Positions 1-8,397 of a stretch of 64,000 nucleotides of DNA are shown here, piece by piece. The stretch's first letter is position 1. The number at the start of each line of letters is the position of its first letter. The notes under the pieces were generated by a model. The model made no database searches and was not told the origin of the DNA. It saw nothing but the letters and a program-made list of their open reading frames with translations. The DNA comes from Streptomyces sp. HB132 (GTDB lineage Bacteria; Actinomycetota; Actinomycetes; Streptomycetales; Streptomycetaceae): assembly GCF_016909575.1 (NCBI RefSeq), contig NZ_JAFBGA010000004.1, positions 186,001-250,000 of the forward strand, in the 5' to 3' direction. The translations under genes were made by a program, and so were the position numbers.

Positions 1-83
1 ACGGCGGCCGCGAACTCTCCCGCGGAGCGCTGTCCGCGCAGCCCACGGAAGACGAGGTTGGGAACTGCCCGTGTCGACACCAT
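1..83 (-). CDS. N-terminal fragment of a putative transcriptional regulator (cut by window edge)
   Basis: An ATG at 83 opens a minus-strand frame that stays open to the window edge (27 codons). It encodes MVSTRAVPNLVFRGLRGQRS followed by AGEFAAA. The upstream segment reads GAGAGG nine bases before the ATG, a good ribosome binding site. The N-terminus resembles Streptomyces regulators that begin with an 'NLVFRGLRGQRS..EFA' segment ahead of a helix-turn-helix; that family assignment is from memory of similar proteins, not a search. The rest of the gene lies outside the window, so the function is inferred only weakly. Confidence 0.5.
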   Translation of the reverse strand, partial: MVSTRAVPNLVFRGLRGQRSAGEFAAA

Positions 84-327
84 GGCGGGGCCCTCTCTGG
101 TGCAGCCGGGCTCCTGCTTCCGGTGTCCCGGCGGAGCAAGAACGTACCTGCTGTGACGGGGTGCACACGCAGCGTTTGCCTATAAACGGGACATCTCGCC
201 CTCGATCCGCCATGAACTGCCACCCTTTGCGGCGGCGTGCCGCCGTAGCCCTTGACGCCGTCGGCGCGTTGGTCCATGAGGAGACGGGGCGTGGCCCCGC
301 CCCGTCGAGACGACAGGAGGGGTCCCC

Positions 328-699
328 TTGCCTCACATGGGCCCGGAAACCACACCGTGCGACCTGGTGACCGTCCCGGCGCGTCAGGGTCTGGAGGCCG
401 TGGACATCCTGCGCAGGGCGGCGGAGAACGAACCCGTGGGCCCGGTCATGCACGACGGGACCTGCGCCGTCCTCGGCTTCCTGGTGCCGCCCGGCACGGC
501 CGAGGCGTGGGACGTGCCCGGCAGCGCCTGTACACGGACGGACGGCCGCGGGCTGCGCATCCCCGCGGAGCCGCCCGTCACCGGGGGAGGCTGGCTCCTG
601 CCGCCCGTCGCGGAGGCCCCGGTCACCGACCCGGCCGTTCTCCGGGCGGCCCTCGACCAGGCGGCCAGGCTCATCGAGGCGGCCGACAACTGTCGCTGA
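328..699 (+). CDS. Small conserved Streptomyces protein of unknown function (TTG start)
   Basis: This gene encodes a 123-residue protein that I do not recognise. The TTG at 328 is preceded by AGGAGG at 315-320 with a 7-base gap. The only nearby ATG (337) would have a 16-base gap, so TTG is the better start. The product is acidic, with no signal peptide or membrane segment. Residues about 20-70 (VDILRRAAENEPVGPVMHDG, then a CAVLGFLVPPG strand) look like a small alpha/beta fold, and the C-terminus (PAVLRAALDQAARLIEAAD) is helical. It is followed 86 bases later by a spermidine-synthase-like gene on the same strand. GC at the third codon position supports real coding in this frame. The function is unknown. 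Confidence 0.65.
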   Translation: MPHMGPETTPCDLVTVPARQGLEAVDILRRAAENEPVGPVMHDGTCAVLGFLVPPGTAEAWDVPGSACTRTDGRGLRIPAEPPVTGGGWLLPPVAEAPVTDPAVLRAALDQAARLIEAADNCR

Positions 700-785
700 G
701 GCCATAATGGCCGGGTGGCGGATGTCCCGTCCCAGCCGGTCCTCCCAGGTGGCCGGCCCGAACCGGTGAGCGAGGACGAGCGCAC

Positions 786-1673
786 GTGGCACGTCGAGAA
801 GCGGCCCGAGGCGCGAGCGACCGCAAGAGGTCCGAGCGCCGCCAGGATCCCGTCTCGGAGAAGGTGGACGGCGGCCTCGCAGAGCTCGTGCCCGACCGCG
901 AACGCCCGCGGGCCCGGACGCTGCTGCTGGACGGTGCCCCGCAGTCGCACGTCGACCTGGACGACCCGTCGTACCTCTCCTTCGCCTACCAGCGCAGGCT
1001 CGGTCACGTCATCGATCTCGCCGCTCCGCCCGGACGGCCCCTCCAGGCGGTCCACCTGGGCGGCGGAGCCTTCACGCTCGCCCGGTACATCGCCGCGAGC
1101 CGCCCCCGCTCCACCCAGCAGATCGTGGAGATCGACGCGGCCCTCGTCCAGCTGGTGCGGCGGGAGCTGCCCCTCGACCCGCAGGCCCGGATACGGGTCC
1201 GCTCGGTGGACGCACGCGCCGGGCTCGGCAGGATCCAGGACGGCTGGGCCGACCTCGTCATCGCGGACGTCTTCGGCGGGGCCCGCACCCCCGCGCACCT
1301 CACCTCCGCCGAATTCCTCACCGAGGTGCGCCGGGTGCTGAAGCCCGGCGGCCAGTACGCGGCCAACCTCGCGGACGGCCCGCCGCTCGCGCACCTGCGC
1401 GGCCAGGTCGCCACGGCCGCGTCCCTCTTCCCCGAGCTGGCCCTGGCCGCGGATCCGGCCGTCTGGCGGGGCCGCCGCTTCGGCAACGCCGTCCTGGTCG
1501 CCTCCGACCTTCCGGTCGCGGTCGCCGAACTGACCCGGCGCGTCGCGGGCGACCCGCACCCCGGCCGCGTCGAACACGGCCGCGCACTCGCCGACTTCAC
1601 GGGGGGCGCCGCCGTCGTCACCGACGCGGGCGCCAAGGCGTCCCCGGCCCCGCCGCCCGGCACCTTCTCGTAG
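786..1673 (+). CDS. Spermidine synthase-fold protein (class I methyltransferase-like)
   Basis: The 295-residue product has the nucleotide-binding half of the spermidine synthase fold: HLGGGAFTLARYIA (glycine loop, about residues 93-106), VEIDAALV (acidic residue at the end of strand 2) and LVIADVFGGARTPAHLTS (strand 4). The canonical polyamine-synthase gate motif (DSxDPxGP) is replaced by ADVFGG, so true aminopropyltransferase activity is doubtful. Similar stand-alone proteins in Streptomyces are usually labelled 'fused MFS/spermidine synthase' or 'spermidine synthase-like'. The start is a GTG with GAGGA nine bases upstream; the first 30 residues are basic and poorly conserved in type, so a later start is possible. 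There is no signal peptide, so it is cytoplasmic. The substrate is unknown. Confidence 0.8.
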   Translation: MARREAARGASDRKRSERRQDPVSEKVDGGLAELVPDRERPRARTLLLDGAPQSHVDLDDPSYLSFAYQRRLGHVIDLAAPPGRPLQAVHLGGGAFTLARYIAASRPRSTQQIVEIDAALVQLVRRELPLDPQARIRVRSVDARAGLGRIQDGWADLVIADVFGGARTPAHLTSAEFLTEVRRVLKPGGQYAANLADGPPLAHLRGQVATAASLFPELALAADPAVWRGRRFGNAVLVASDLPVAVAELTRRVAGDPHPGRVEHGRALADFTGGAAVVTDAGAKASPAPPPGTFS

Positions 1674-1825
1674 GGCCCTCCCGCACGGGCGGTACCGGGC
1701 CCCGGCGCCGTCGCGCGGACGGTCACTGATGTCCGGCGCACGGACGGGTGCTGATGCGCCGTCGCGTGGGCGGCCACCGAGCGACCGGCGCGATGGCGGT
1801 CACCGGTCCACCGTCGCGTGTGCGG

Positions 1826-2380
1826 TCACCGATCCACCGTCTCCACCATCGGCGGATGCCCGTTCCAGGTGCAGAAGACCGAGACCGTCGCCCCCGCCCC
1901 GTCGCTGAAGTCCACCCGGATCCACCCCGGATTCGTCCACACCTGCATCGACCAGTTCGGTTCCGGCGTCGCCGAGACCAGCTTCGCCGACTCGTCCGCC
2001 AGCTCCAGGACGACCCTGCCGCCACGCGTCGGGTAGCTCTTCACCTTGCCCGTCGCGGCCGGTGTCTTCGAGGGCCCCGCCGGGCTCGCGGCGGGCGGCC
2101 GGGAGGACGGCGGACGCGAGGTCCTGGCGGAGGGCGTGGGGGCGGTACGCGACGCGGTGGACTCCGGTGAGGCCGATTGCGAGGGCAGCGCCCGGTGCGT
2201 CGAGGACGAAACCGGCTCGTCCGTGACCTGGCCGCCCCGCGCCCCCACCGATATCGGCAGGGCGCGCGGAGGATCGTAGGCCGTCCCCGACATGACCGTG
2301 TGCACACCCCACCACGACAGGGTGACTGCCGCACCCGTGGCGAGCGACCACGCGATCGCGTGTACGAGTCCTCGTTGCAT
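1826..2380 (-). CDS. Membrane-anchored protein with Ser/Pro-rich linker, divergent from a two-component system
   Basis: This is a 184-residue protein starting MQRGLVHAIAW. Residues about 8-32 form one hydrophobic segment that could be a signal anchor. A region rich in Ser, Thr and Pro (about 60-115) follows, and then a C-terminal domain of about 65 residues with beta character (GRVVLELADESAKLV ... NPGWIRVDFSDG ... VSVFCTWNGHPP). The topology predicts an extracytoplasmic C-terminal domain held away from the membrane by a disordered linker. The gene is divergent from the response regulator, with 78 bases between the starts, so the two may share control. I infer that it could be an accessory sensor or a target of the adjacent kinase. 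No enzyme motif is visible. Confidence 0.65.
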   Translation of the reverse strand: MQRGLVHAIAWSLATGAAVTLSWWGVHTVMSGTAYDPPRALPISVGARGGQVTDEPVSSSTHRALPSQSASPESTASRTAPTPSARTSRPPSSRPPAASPAGPSKTPAATGKVKSYPTRGGRVVLELADESAKLVSATPEPNWSMQVWTNPGWIRVDFSDGAGATVSVFCTWNGHPPMVETVDR

Positions 2381-2458
2381 CGGGCACATCCTGCACCACC
2401 CGCACGGGTGCTGTCCTGGAGGGGACCCGGTTCCTCCGTATGGGTTACGGTGCGGCGC

Positions 2459-3169
2459 ATGCCTAGTGTGCTCGTGGTCGAGGACGACCAGTTCGTACGT
2501 TCCGCCCTCATCCGGCACCTGACCGAGGCCTCGCACACGGTGCGCAGTGTGGGCACCGCGCTCGAAGCGCTGCGCGAGGTCGCCCACTTCCGTTTCGACG
2601 TCGTCGTCCTCGACCTCGGGCTGCCCGACCTCGACGGCGCCGAGGCGCTGAAGATGCTGCGTTCCATCACCGACGTGCCCGTGATCATCGCCACCGCGCG
2701 GGACGACGAGGCCGAGATCGTCAGGCTGCTCAACGACGGTGCCGACGACTACCTGACCAAGCCCTTCTCGGTGGAACACCTCTCGGCCCGCATGGCGGCC
2801 GTCCTGCGCCGCACCCGTGGAGCCGGTGCCCAGGCCCCGCCGCCGCGCGTCCTCCAGGTCGGAGGGCTGTCCATCGACCCGCTGCGCCGGCAGGCCGATC
2901 TGGACGGCACGGCGCTGGACCTGACCCGCCGTGAATTCGACCTGCTGGCGTTCCTCGCGGGCCGCCCCGGCGTCGTCGTCCCCCGCCGTGAGCTGCTGGC
3001 GGAGGTCTGGAAGCAGTCCTACGGGGACGACCAGACCATCGACGTCCATCTCTCCTGGCTCCGCCGCAAGCTGGGCGAGACGGCGGCCAGGCCGCGCTAC
3101 CTGCACACCCTGCGCGGAGTCGGGGTCAAGCTCGAACCACCGGCCGCCGCCCCGGGACAGCCCGCATGA
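2459..3169 (+). CDS. OmpR/PhoB-family response regulator
   Basis: The 236-residue regulator begins MPSVLVVEDDQFVR. The receiver domain (about 1-120) has the acidic pair in VVEDD, the phospho-acceptor Asp52 in VVVLDLGLPDLDG, the switch residue in IIATARDD and Lys in DYLTKPF. The C-terminal winged-helix domain (about 135-230) has the usual LTRREFDLLAFLA recognition region and the DVHLSWLRRKLG and LHTLRGVGVKLE segments. Longer upstream frames exist, but the ATG at 2459 matches the family's length exactly. The stop overlaps the start of the kinase gene (ATGA), so the two are translationally coupled. It probably controls genes nearby, such as the divergent membrane protein or the downstream GH18 gene. 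Confidence 0.93.
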   Translation: MPSVLVVEDDQFVRSALIRHLTEASHTVRSVGTALEALREVAHFRFDVVVLDLGLPDLDGAEALKMLRSITDVPVIIATARDDEAEIVRLLNDGADDYLTKPFSVEHLSARMAAVLRRTRGAGAQAPPPRVLQVGGLSIDPLRRQADLDGTALDLTRREFDLLAFLAGRPGVVVPRRELLAEVWKQSYGDDQTIDVHLSWLRRKLGETAARPRYLHTLRGVGVKLEPPAAAPGQPA

Positions 3170-4617
3170 GATGGGCCCTGGTCAAAGTCTGCCTGGCCGT
3201 CACCGCCATGGTCGTGATCGCGTTCGCCGTGCCACTCGGGCTCGTCGTCAAGGAGATGGCCCGCGACCGCGCCTTCTCCGACGCCGAGCGACAGGCCGCC
3301 ACCATCGGCCCCACGCTCACCGTCACCGTCGACCGCGAAGAGCTGACCCGGGCCGTCCTGTCCACCGAACCCGGGGGCCGGGGGCGCCTCGCCGTCCACG
3401 TCCCCGCCGCCGAACCGGGCGGCGAACGCCTGGAGATCGGCACCCGGCGCGCCACCCGCGAGGACCTGGAGACCGTCGGCACGTCGGGGCGCGCCTCCAT
3501 CACCGAGGTGCCCGGCGGCTCCGCGCTGCTCCAGCCCACCGCGCTCGGCTCCGGAGGCATCGCGGTCGTCGAGGTGTTCGTGCCCGAGGACGAGGTCTCC
3601 CACGGAGTCGGCACGGCCTGGCTGGTCCTCGCCGGCGTCGGCCTGGCGCTGATCGTCGGCTCGGTGGCCGTGGCGGACCGGCTCGGTATGCGGATGGTGG
3701 AGCCCGCCCAGCGGCTGGCGGGCGCGGCCCAGGACCTGGGGGAGGGGCGGCTGGGGACCAGGGTCCCCGAGGACGGGCCCACCGAACTGCGCTCCGCGGC
3801 GGTCGCGTTCAACTCCATGGCCGACCAGGTGGTCCAGCTCCTGGCCAACGAACGCGAGCTTGCCGCCGACCTCTCGCACCGGCTCCGCACCCCGCTGACC
3901 GTGCTGCGGCTCAACGCCGCCTCGCTGGGCGAGGGGCCGGCCGCCGAGCAGACCAGGGCCGCCGTCGAACAGCTGGAGCACGAGGTCGACACGATCATCC
4001 GGACGGCGCGGGAGCAGCGCCCGCAGACCCAGGGCGGGCAGCCGGGGCCGGGCGCCGGGTGTGACGCCTCCGAGGTCATCCGGGAACGCATGGGGTTCTG
4101 GTCTGCGCTGGCCGAGGACGAGGGGCGCACGGTGCGGCTGGCCGGCGTGGACCGCACGGTACGGATTCCCGTCGCCAGACCCGAACTCGCCGCCGCCGTC
4201 GACGCGTTGCTCGGCAACGTGTTCAGGCACACTCCGGAGGGCACCGCCTTCGCGGTCGACGTGCACCACAGCGGTGACGCGGTGCTCGTGCTGGTCTCGG
4301 ACGCCGGGCCCGGTATACCCGATCCGGAATCCGCCCTGGCCCGCGGCGCGAGTGGGCGGAACGGCGCGCGGGACGCGGTGGGATCGACCGGACTCGGCCT
4401 CGACATCGTCCGCAGGGTCGCGGAGTCCACCGGCGGCGACCTGCGGATCGGGCGATCGGTGCTCGGCGGCACGGAGGTGCGCATCTGGATCGGGCTCGAC
4501 GGAGGCCCGGTCGACCGTGCCCGCCGGGGGCACCGTGTGGGGCGGCGGGGCGGCAGGCGGGGACCACGGGGAGTGAGGGGCCGGAACACAGAGTTCCGCG
4601 GCGCACCGGATCTTTAA
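3166..4617 (+). CDS. Sensor histidine kinase
   Basis: The 483-residue kinase is partner to the regulator it overlaps by four bases. It has an N-terminal membrane helix (about 5-28), an extracytoplasmic sensor region (about 30-145), a second membrane helix (about 147-170) and a HAMP linker (to about 225). His238 sits in the H-box LAADLSHRLRTPLTVLRLN. The ATPase domain has N-box LLGNVFRHTPEG, G1 VSDAGPGIPDP and G2 GSTGLGLDIVRR. The last 35 or so residues are a basic Arg/Gly-rich tail not normally present in such kinases; it runs past the catalytic domain and may be an unstructured extension. The signal sensed is unknown. Confidence 0.93.
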   Translation: MRWALVKVCLAVTAMVVIAFAVPLGLVVKEMARDRAFSDAERQAATIGPTLTVTVDREELTRAVLSTEPGGRGRLAVHVPAAEPGGERLEIGTRRATREDLETVGTSGRASITEVPGGSALLQPTALGSGGIAVVEVFVPEDEVSHGVGTAWLVLAGVGLALIVGSVAVADRLGMRMVEPAQRLAGAAQDLGEGRLGTRVPEDGPTELRSAAVAFNSMADQVVQLLANERELAADLSHRLRTPLTVLRLNAASLGEGPAAEQTRAAVEQLEHEVDTIIRTAREQRPQTQGGQPGPGAGCDASEVIRERMGFWSALAEDEGRTVRLAGVDRTVRIPVARPELAAAVDALLGNVFRHTPEGTAFAVDVHHSGDAVLVLVSDAGPGIPDPESALARGASGRNGARDAVGSTGLGLDIVRRVAESTGGDLRIGRSVLGGTEVRIWIGLDGGPVDRARRGHRVGRRGGRRGPRGVRGRNTEFRGAPDL

Positions 4618-4633
4618 CCGGCGCCGATGCCCT

Positions 4634-4651
4634 CCTTAAGCGAACCCTAAG
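4634..4651 (+). promoter_or_regulatory. Direct repeat with 11-base period upstream of the GH18 gene; candidate response-regulator site
   Basis: CCTTAAG (4634-4640) and CCCTAAG (4645-4651) lie 11 bases apart, about 100 bases before the GH18 start and just after the sensor kinase gene. OmpR-family regulators usually bind tandem repeats with this helical period. That the adjacent regulator binds here is inference only. Confidence 0.3.
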
Positions 4652-4747
4652 AACGTCAACCAGGTTCCCATGGGCACCATTTGCCCGGTTCGCGGCGGCT
4701 AGCGTGCAGACGCAATCACCCCCCGGCTGGACAGAGGCAGGCACGCG

Positions 4748-6223
4748 ATGGGCATCAGTACGCACCGCCGTACGACGAGCACCCGCACGAAGGCGGTCGG
4801 CGCCCTCGTCGCCGCGGCGGTCGTGGGCGGCACGGTCGTCGCACTCACCGGCACGGCGCAGGCGGCGGCCGTCGGGGCCACGTACACGAGGGCCAGCGGG
4901 TGGACCGGTGGCTACACCGGGCAGTACGTCGTCTCGAACGACACCGGAACGGTCCAGTCGGGCTGGACGCTCGAATTCGACCTGCCCGCCGGCACGAAGA
5001 TCGACTCCCTCTGGAACGGTGAGCACACCGTCCGCGGCAACCACGTCACCGTGAGGCCCGCGAGCTGGAACGAGGACATCGCTCCGGGCGCGTCCGTGAC
5101 GGTCGGCTTCGTCACCGCCTCCAGCGGCACCGCCGCCGATCCGCGGGCCTGCCTCATCAACGACGCCGCGTGCTCCGCGGACGGCGGCGCGACGCCCGAA
5201 CCGAGCGGGCGCCCGACCGGCACCCCCACGCCCACCGCGCCCCCCGCGCCGACGCCGACCTCCACGAAGACCGCGACGCCCACGGAGACCGCGACGGCCG
5301 AGCCGTCCGAGACACCCGGCGGTACGGCCGGCGGGGCGGGATTCGCCCCGTACGTCGACACGTCCCTCCACCCCGCGTACGACCTGCTTGACACCGCGTC
5401 GAAGACCGGGGTCAAGGAGTTCAACCTGGCGTTCATCACCTCGGGCGGCAGTTGTGCCCCGCTGTGGGGCGGGGTCACCGGGCTCGCCGACGACAAGGTG
5501 GCCGCCCAGATCGGCGCGCTGCGGACCGAGGGCGGCGACGTACGGGTCTCCTTCGGTGGAGCGGCCGGCGCCGAACTCGCGCTGCACTGCTCCTCGGCGG
5601 CAGAGCTCGCGGCGGCGTACGGCAAGGTCATCGACGCGTACGACCTGACCAAGGTCGACTTCGACATCGAGGGGGGCGCGCTGCCCGACGCCGCCGCCAA
5701 CACCCGGCGCTCGCAGGCCATCGCCCGGCTCCAGGAGACGCACCCCGGGCTCGACGTCTCCTTCACGCTGCCCGTGATGCCCGAGGGGCTGACCCAGCCG
5801 GGCATCGACCTGCTCGCGGATGCCGAGGGGAACGGCGTCGCGATCGACGCGGTCAACATCATGGCGATGGACTACGGGCCCTCGTACAGCGAGGACATGG
5901 GTGACTACGCCACCCAGGCCGCCACCGCCACGCAGGCGCAGATCAAGGGCGTGCTCGGGCTCTCGGACGAGGCGGCCTGGAAGGCGGTCGCGGTCACCCC
6001 GATGATCGGCGTGAACGACGTGGTCACCGAGATCTTCACCGTCGATGACGCCACGCAGCTGGTGGAGTTCGCCCAGGAGAAGGGCATCGGCCGGCTGGCG
6101 ATGTGGTCGGGCACGCGGGACGTGCAGTGCGCGGGCGGTGCGCAGCCGACCGCGGACGCGACCTGCAGCTCGATCCTCCAGGAACCGCTGGCCTTCACCA
6201 AGGCGTTCGGCGCCTTCGGGTAG
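4748..6223 (+). CDS. Secreted CBM2-GH18 chitinase-like enzyme
   Basis: The 491-residue secreted protein has four parts: a signal peptide (about 1-39, ending TGTAQA), a family-2 carbohydrate-binding module (about 42-145, with Trp in ASGWTGGY, VQSGWTLEF, SLWNGEH and RPASWNED), a Pro/Thr linker (about 160-200) and a GH18 domain (about 205-491). The GH18 catalytic motif is KVDFDIEGG, fitting DxxDxDxE with the Glu as the acid/base. Substrate pockets of this subgroup show MAMDYGPSY and LAMWSGTRD. It likely cuts chitin or related beta-1,4-GlcNAc polymers outside the cell. It follows the two-component genes by 130 bases. A strong hairpin follows the stop. Confidence 0.9.
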   Translation: MGISTHRRTTSTRTKAVGALVAAAVVGGTVVALTGTAQAAAVGATYTRASGWTGGYTGQYVVSNDTGTVQSGWTLEFDLPAGTKIDSLWNGEHTVRGNHVTVRPASWNEDIAPGASVTVGFVTASSGTAADPRACLINDAACSADGGATPEPSGRPTGTPTPTAPPAPTPTSTKTATPTETATAEPSETPGGTAGGAGFAPYVDTSLHPAYDLLDTASKTGVKEFNLAFITSGGSCAPLWGGVTGLADDKVAAQIGALRTEGGDVRVSFGGAAGAELALHCSSAAELAAAYGKVIDAYDLTKVDFDIEGGALPDAAANTRRSQAIARLQETHPGLDVSFTLPVMPEGLTQPGIDLLADAEGNGVAIDAVNIMAMDYGPSYSEDMGDYATQAATATQAQIKGVLGLSDEAAWKAVAVTPMIGVNDVVTEIFTVDDATQLVEFAQEKGIGRLAMWSGTRDVQCAGGAQPTADATCSSILQEPLAFTKAFGAFG

Positions 6224-6252
6224 CCCGGCGCCCCTTCGACCATCACCTCCGC

Positions 6253-6302
6253 GCGCGCCCCGGCCGGCCCCCCCACACCCCCCACACCCGGCCGGGGCGC
6301 GC
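6253..6302 (+). terminator. Terminator hairpin after the GH18 gene
   Basis: A perfect 15-base stem (6253-6267 with 6288-6302) closes a C-rich 20-base loop. No U-tract follows, as is common in Streptomyces. Confidence 0.7.
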
Positions 6303-6723
6303 CCCCTCCGTCCCCCGCCGCCGCGGTGCGCGGAGCGGGGTGCCGTGTCCGCGCTTGTCCCACCCGTACGGAAAGAAGCGGAATCTTCCCGCCGCGCAGT
6401 GGAGTTCGGGGAAATAACGCGGAAACGCCCCATGGCCCCCCTGTGCACCCCCGTGAAGCCCTGCCCCCTTCATCTTCCGGCGGCGGTCTCCGGATGGCAG
6501 GGGGCCTGCGACACCCTTCCCGGTGTGGCGCGGGAATCCGCGCCGATGACCGGCCCCGGTCGGGGCGGCAGGGGTGAAAAACCGACCAACACCGCCTTGA
6601 CCTGCGGGAATTGAAGGCCTCACCCTTTCCGTATGCAGGCGGCGAAAGTAAAGGCAAGCCCTCGGTCGGACACGTTCCCGTGACTTGCAGGACACACTCG
6701 GGCAACGGAAGCGTCTTCAAGTC
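6303..6723. other. Non-coding stretch between the GH18 terminator and the cebE promoter
   Basis: About 420 bases hold no frame with convincing protein character. Open frames here are short and composition-driven. The right half is relatively A-rich for this genome (the 6560-6660 segment), which could mark regulatory DNA or a small RNA, but I see no defined motif. Confidence 0.4.
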
Positions 6724-6752
6724 TTGACACCCACCCCCGGAGGTAGCAATCT
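6724..6752 (+). promoter_or_regulatory. Candidate cebE promoter
   Basis: TTGACA at 6724-6729 is a consensus -35. Seventeen bases later CAATCT (6747-6752) is a weak -10. A start near 6759 would place the CebR box directly downstream, where bound repressor would block the polymerase. Confidence 0.5.
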
Positions 6753-6767
6753 TCCGGCATCAGCGCA

Positions 6768-6781
6768 TGGGAGCGCTCCCA
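6768..6781. promoter_or_regulatory. CebR operator 1 (upstream of cebE)
   Basis: TGGGAGCGCTCCCA is a perfect 14-base palindrome identical to the established CebR box of Streptomyces. In that system CebR releases DNA on binding cellobiose or cellotriose. Confidence 0.93.
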
Positions 6782-6913
6782 TATCGAACGACGTTTTTCG
6801 CTCGTACGGGGACGGCACCGCCCATGTCCTCTCCGTACCAACGGCACCCGCGCCCACCAGTGCGTATGCCGCAGAACGAACGCAAGTCCCACCCTGGAAC
6901 AAGGAGTAGTGGA

Positions 6914-8236
6914 ATGCGCATCACCCGCACCGTCGCAGGTCGAAGCCGCAGAACAGCCGTCATGGCTACCACGGGCCTCACGGCCGCCGCCCTGCTGCTG
7001 ACCGGCTGCGGCGATTCCGGCTCGGAGTCCGACGAGGCAGACGCGGACGGGAACATCACCCTGACGCTCGCCGACTTCGGCCAGTTCGGGTACAAGGAGG
7101 CGAAGCTCTTCGAGAAGTACCACGAGCTTCACCCGAACATCACGGTCAAGGCGAACACCGCCGCCGAAGAGCCGGTCTACTACACCAAGTTCCTCCAGCA
7201 GCTCAACACGGGCAGTGGCCTGGCCGACATCCAGGGCATCGAGGTCGGCCGTGCCAAGGAACTCGTCGACACGAAGGCGGACGCCTTCGCCGACCTGTCC
7301 AAGGTCATCGACACCAACCAGTGGGTGAACTGGAAGGCGCTGCAGGCGACCACCGACGACGGCAAGGTCATCGGCGCCGGCACCGACATCGGCCCGATGT
7401 CCATCTGCTACCGCCGTGACCTGTTCGAGCAGGCCGGGCTCCCCACCGACCGCGAGGAAGTCGCCGCGAAGTTCGCCGGCGGCTGGGAGGACTACCTCAA
7501 GCTCGGTGAGGAGTACAAGAAGAAGGCTCCCGAGGGCACCTTCTTCATGGACTCCGCCAGCGCCATGTACAACGGCGTGGTCAGCTCCGGCTCGGAGCAG
7601 TACTACGCGAAGAGCGGCGACCCGATCTACAAGGAGAGCGCCGGCGTCAAGGCGGGCTGGAAGCTCGCCTCCGAGGCGGTCGACAAGAAGCTGACCCAGG
7701 GCCTGGCCCAGTTCCAGGACCCGTGGAAGGCCGCTCTGCGCAAGGGCACCATGGCGACCGTGGCCTGCCCCGCGTGGATGGCCGCGCAGATCGCCACCTA
7801 CTCCGGCGACGAGTACAAGGGCAAGTGGGACATCGCGCGCACCCCGGGTGAGACCGCCGCCAACTGGGGCGGCTCCTTCCTCGCCGTGCCCGCGAAGGGC
7901 AAGCACGTCAAGGAGGCCGGTGAGCTCGTCAAGTGGCTGACCGCGCCCGAGCAGCAGGCCGCCGTGTTCAAGGCCGCCGGTCTCTTCCCGTCGAACAAGG
8001 GTGCCTACGACCTCCCCGACGTGAAGACCGCCAAGCTGGAGTACTTCAACAACGCCCCCATCGGTGAGATCTACGCCGAAGAGGCGCAGGTCATCCCGGC
8101 CGCGGTGCTCGGCCCGAAGGACGGCGTCATCAAGGACACCTTCTCCAAGCAGATCAACAACATGGAGCAGCGGGGCACCAAGCCGGATGCTGCCTGGGAC
8201 GCCGCCATCAAGGACATCGACAAGGTGGTCGGCTGA
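6914..8236 (+). CDS. cebE: Cello-oligosaccharide ABC transporter binding lipoprotein CebE
   Basis: The 440-residue lipoprotein starts at an ATG preceded by AAGGAG at 6901-6906. The signal peptide ends in the lipobox LLLTGC (Cys32). The mature part is a family-1 extracellular solute-binding protein (LTLADFGQFGYKEAKLFEKY, FLQQLNTGSGLADIQGIEVG). It captures cellobiose/cellotriose and hands it to CebF-CebG. Identification rests on the operon order cebE-cebF-cebG-bglC-cebR and on the CebR boxes, which occur upstream of cebE, bglC and cebR. A longer in-frame start at 6767 would overlap the operator and is rejected. No ATPase gene is present, matching ceb systems that use the shared ATPase MsiK. Confidence 0.94.
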   Translation: MRITRTVAGRSRRTAVMATTGLTAAALLLTGCGDSGSESDEADADGNITLTLADFGQFGYKEAKLFEKYHELHPNITVKANTAAEEPVYYTKFLQQLNTGSGLADIQGIEVGRAKELVDTKADAFADLSKVIDTNQWVNWKALQATTDDGKVIGAGTDIGPMSICYRRDLFEQAGLPTDREEVAAKFAGGWEDYLKLGEEYKKKAPEGTFFMDSASAMYNGVVSSGSEQYYAKSGDPIYKESAGVKAGWKLASEAVDKKLTQGLAQFQDPWKAALRKGTMATVACPAWMAAQIATYSGDEYKGKWDIARTPGETAANWGGSFLAVPAKGKHVKEAGELVKWLTAPEQQAAVFKAAGLFPSNKGAYDLPDVKTAKLEYFNNAPIGEIYAEEAQVIPAAVLGPKDGVIKDTFSKQINNMEQRGTKPDAAWDAAIKDIDKVVG

Positions 8237-8243
8237 TCCTCGC

Positions 8244-8286
8244 CGGTGCGGCCGGCCGGGACCACGCGTCCCGGCCGGCCGCACCG
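8244..8286 (+). terminator. Strong intercistronic hairpin between cebE and cebF
   Basis: An 18-base perfect stem (8244-8261 with 8269-8286) has a 7-base loop. It lies inside the operon rather than at its end. It may attenuate transcription or protect the cebE message, giving more binding protein than permease. Confidence 0.7.
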
Positions 8287-8397
8287 GTGCCGGTTCCTCA
8301 CCGGCACCGTGCACCTTTCCGACACCCCCGCCGGACCTGACCAGAGGCCCGGCCTGCCCCTGTGGTGTCGGCACACCCCAGGGAAGGACTCCCACCT

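Noticed and set aside
6767..6913. N-terminal extension of CebE
   Set aside because: It would start inside the CebR operator and precede the ribosome site AAGGAG; the lipoprotein signal requires the later ATG.
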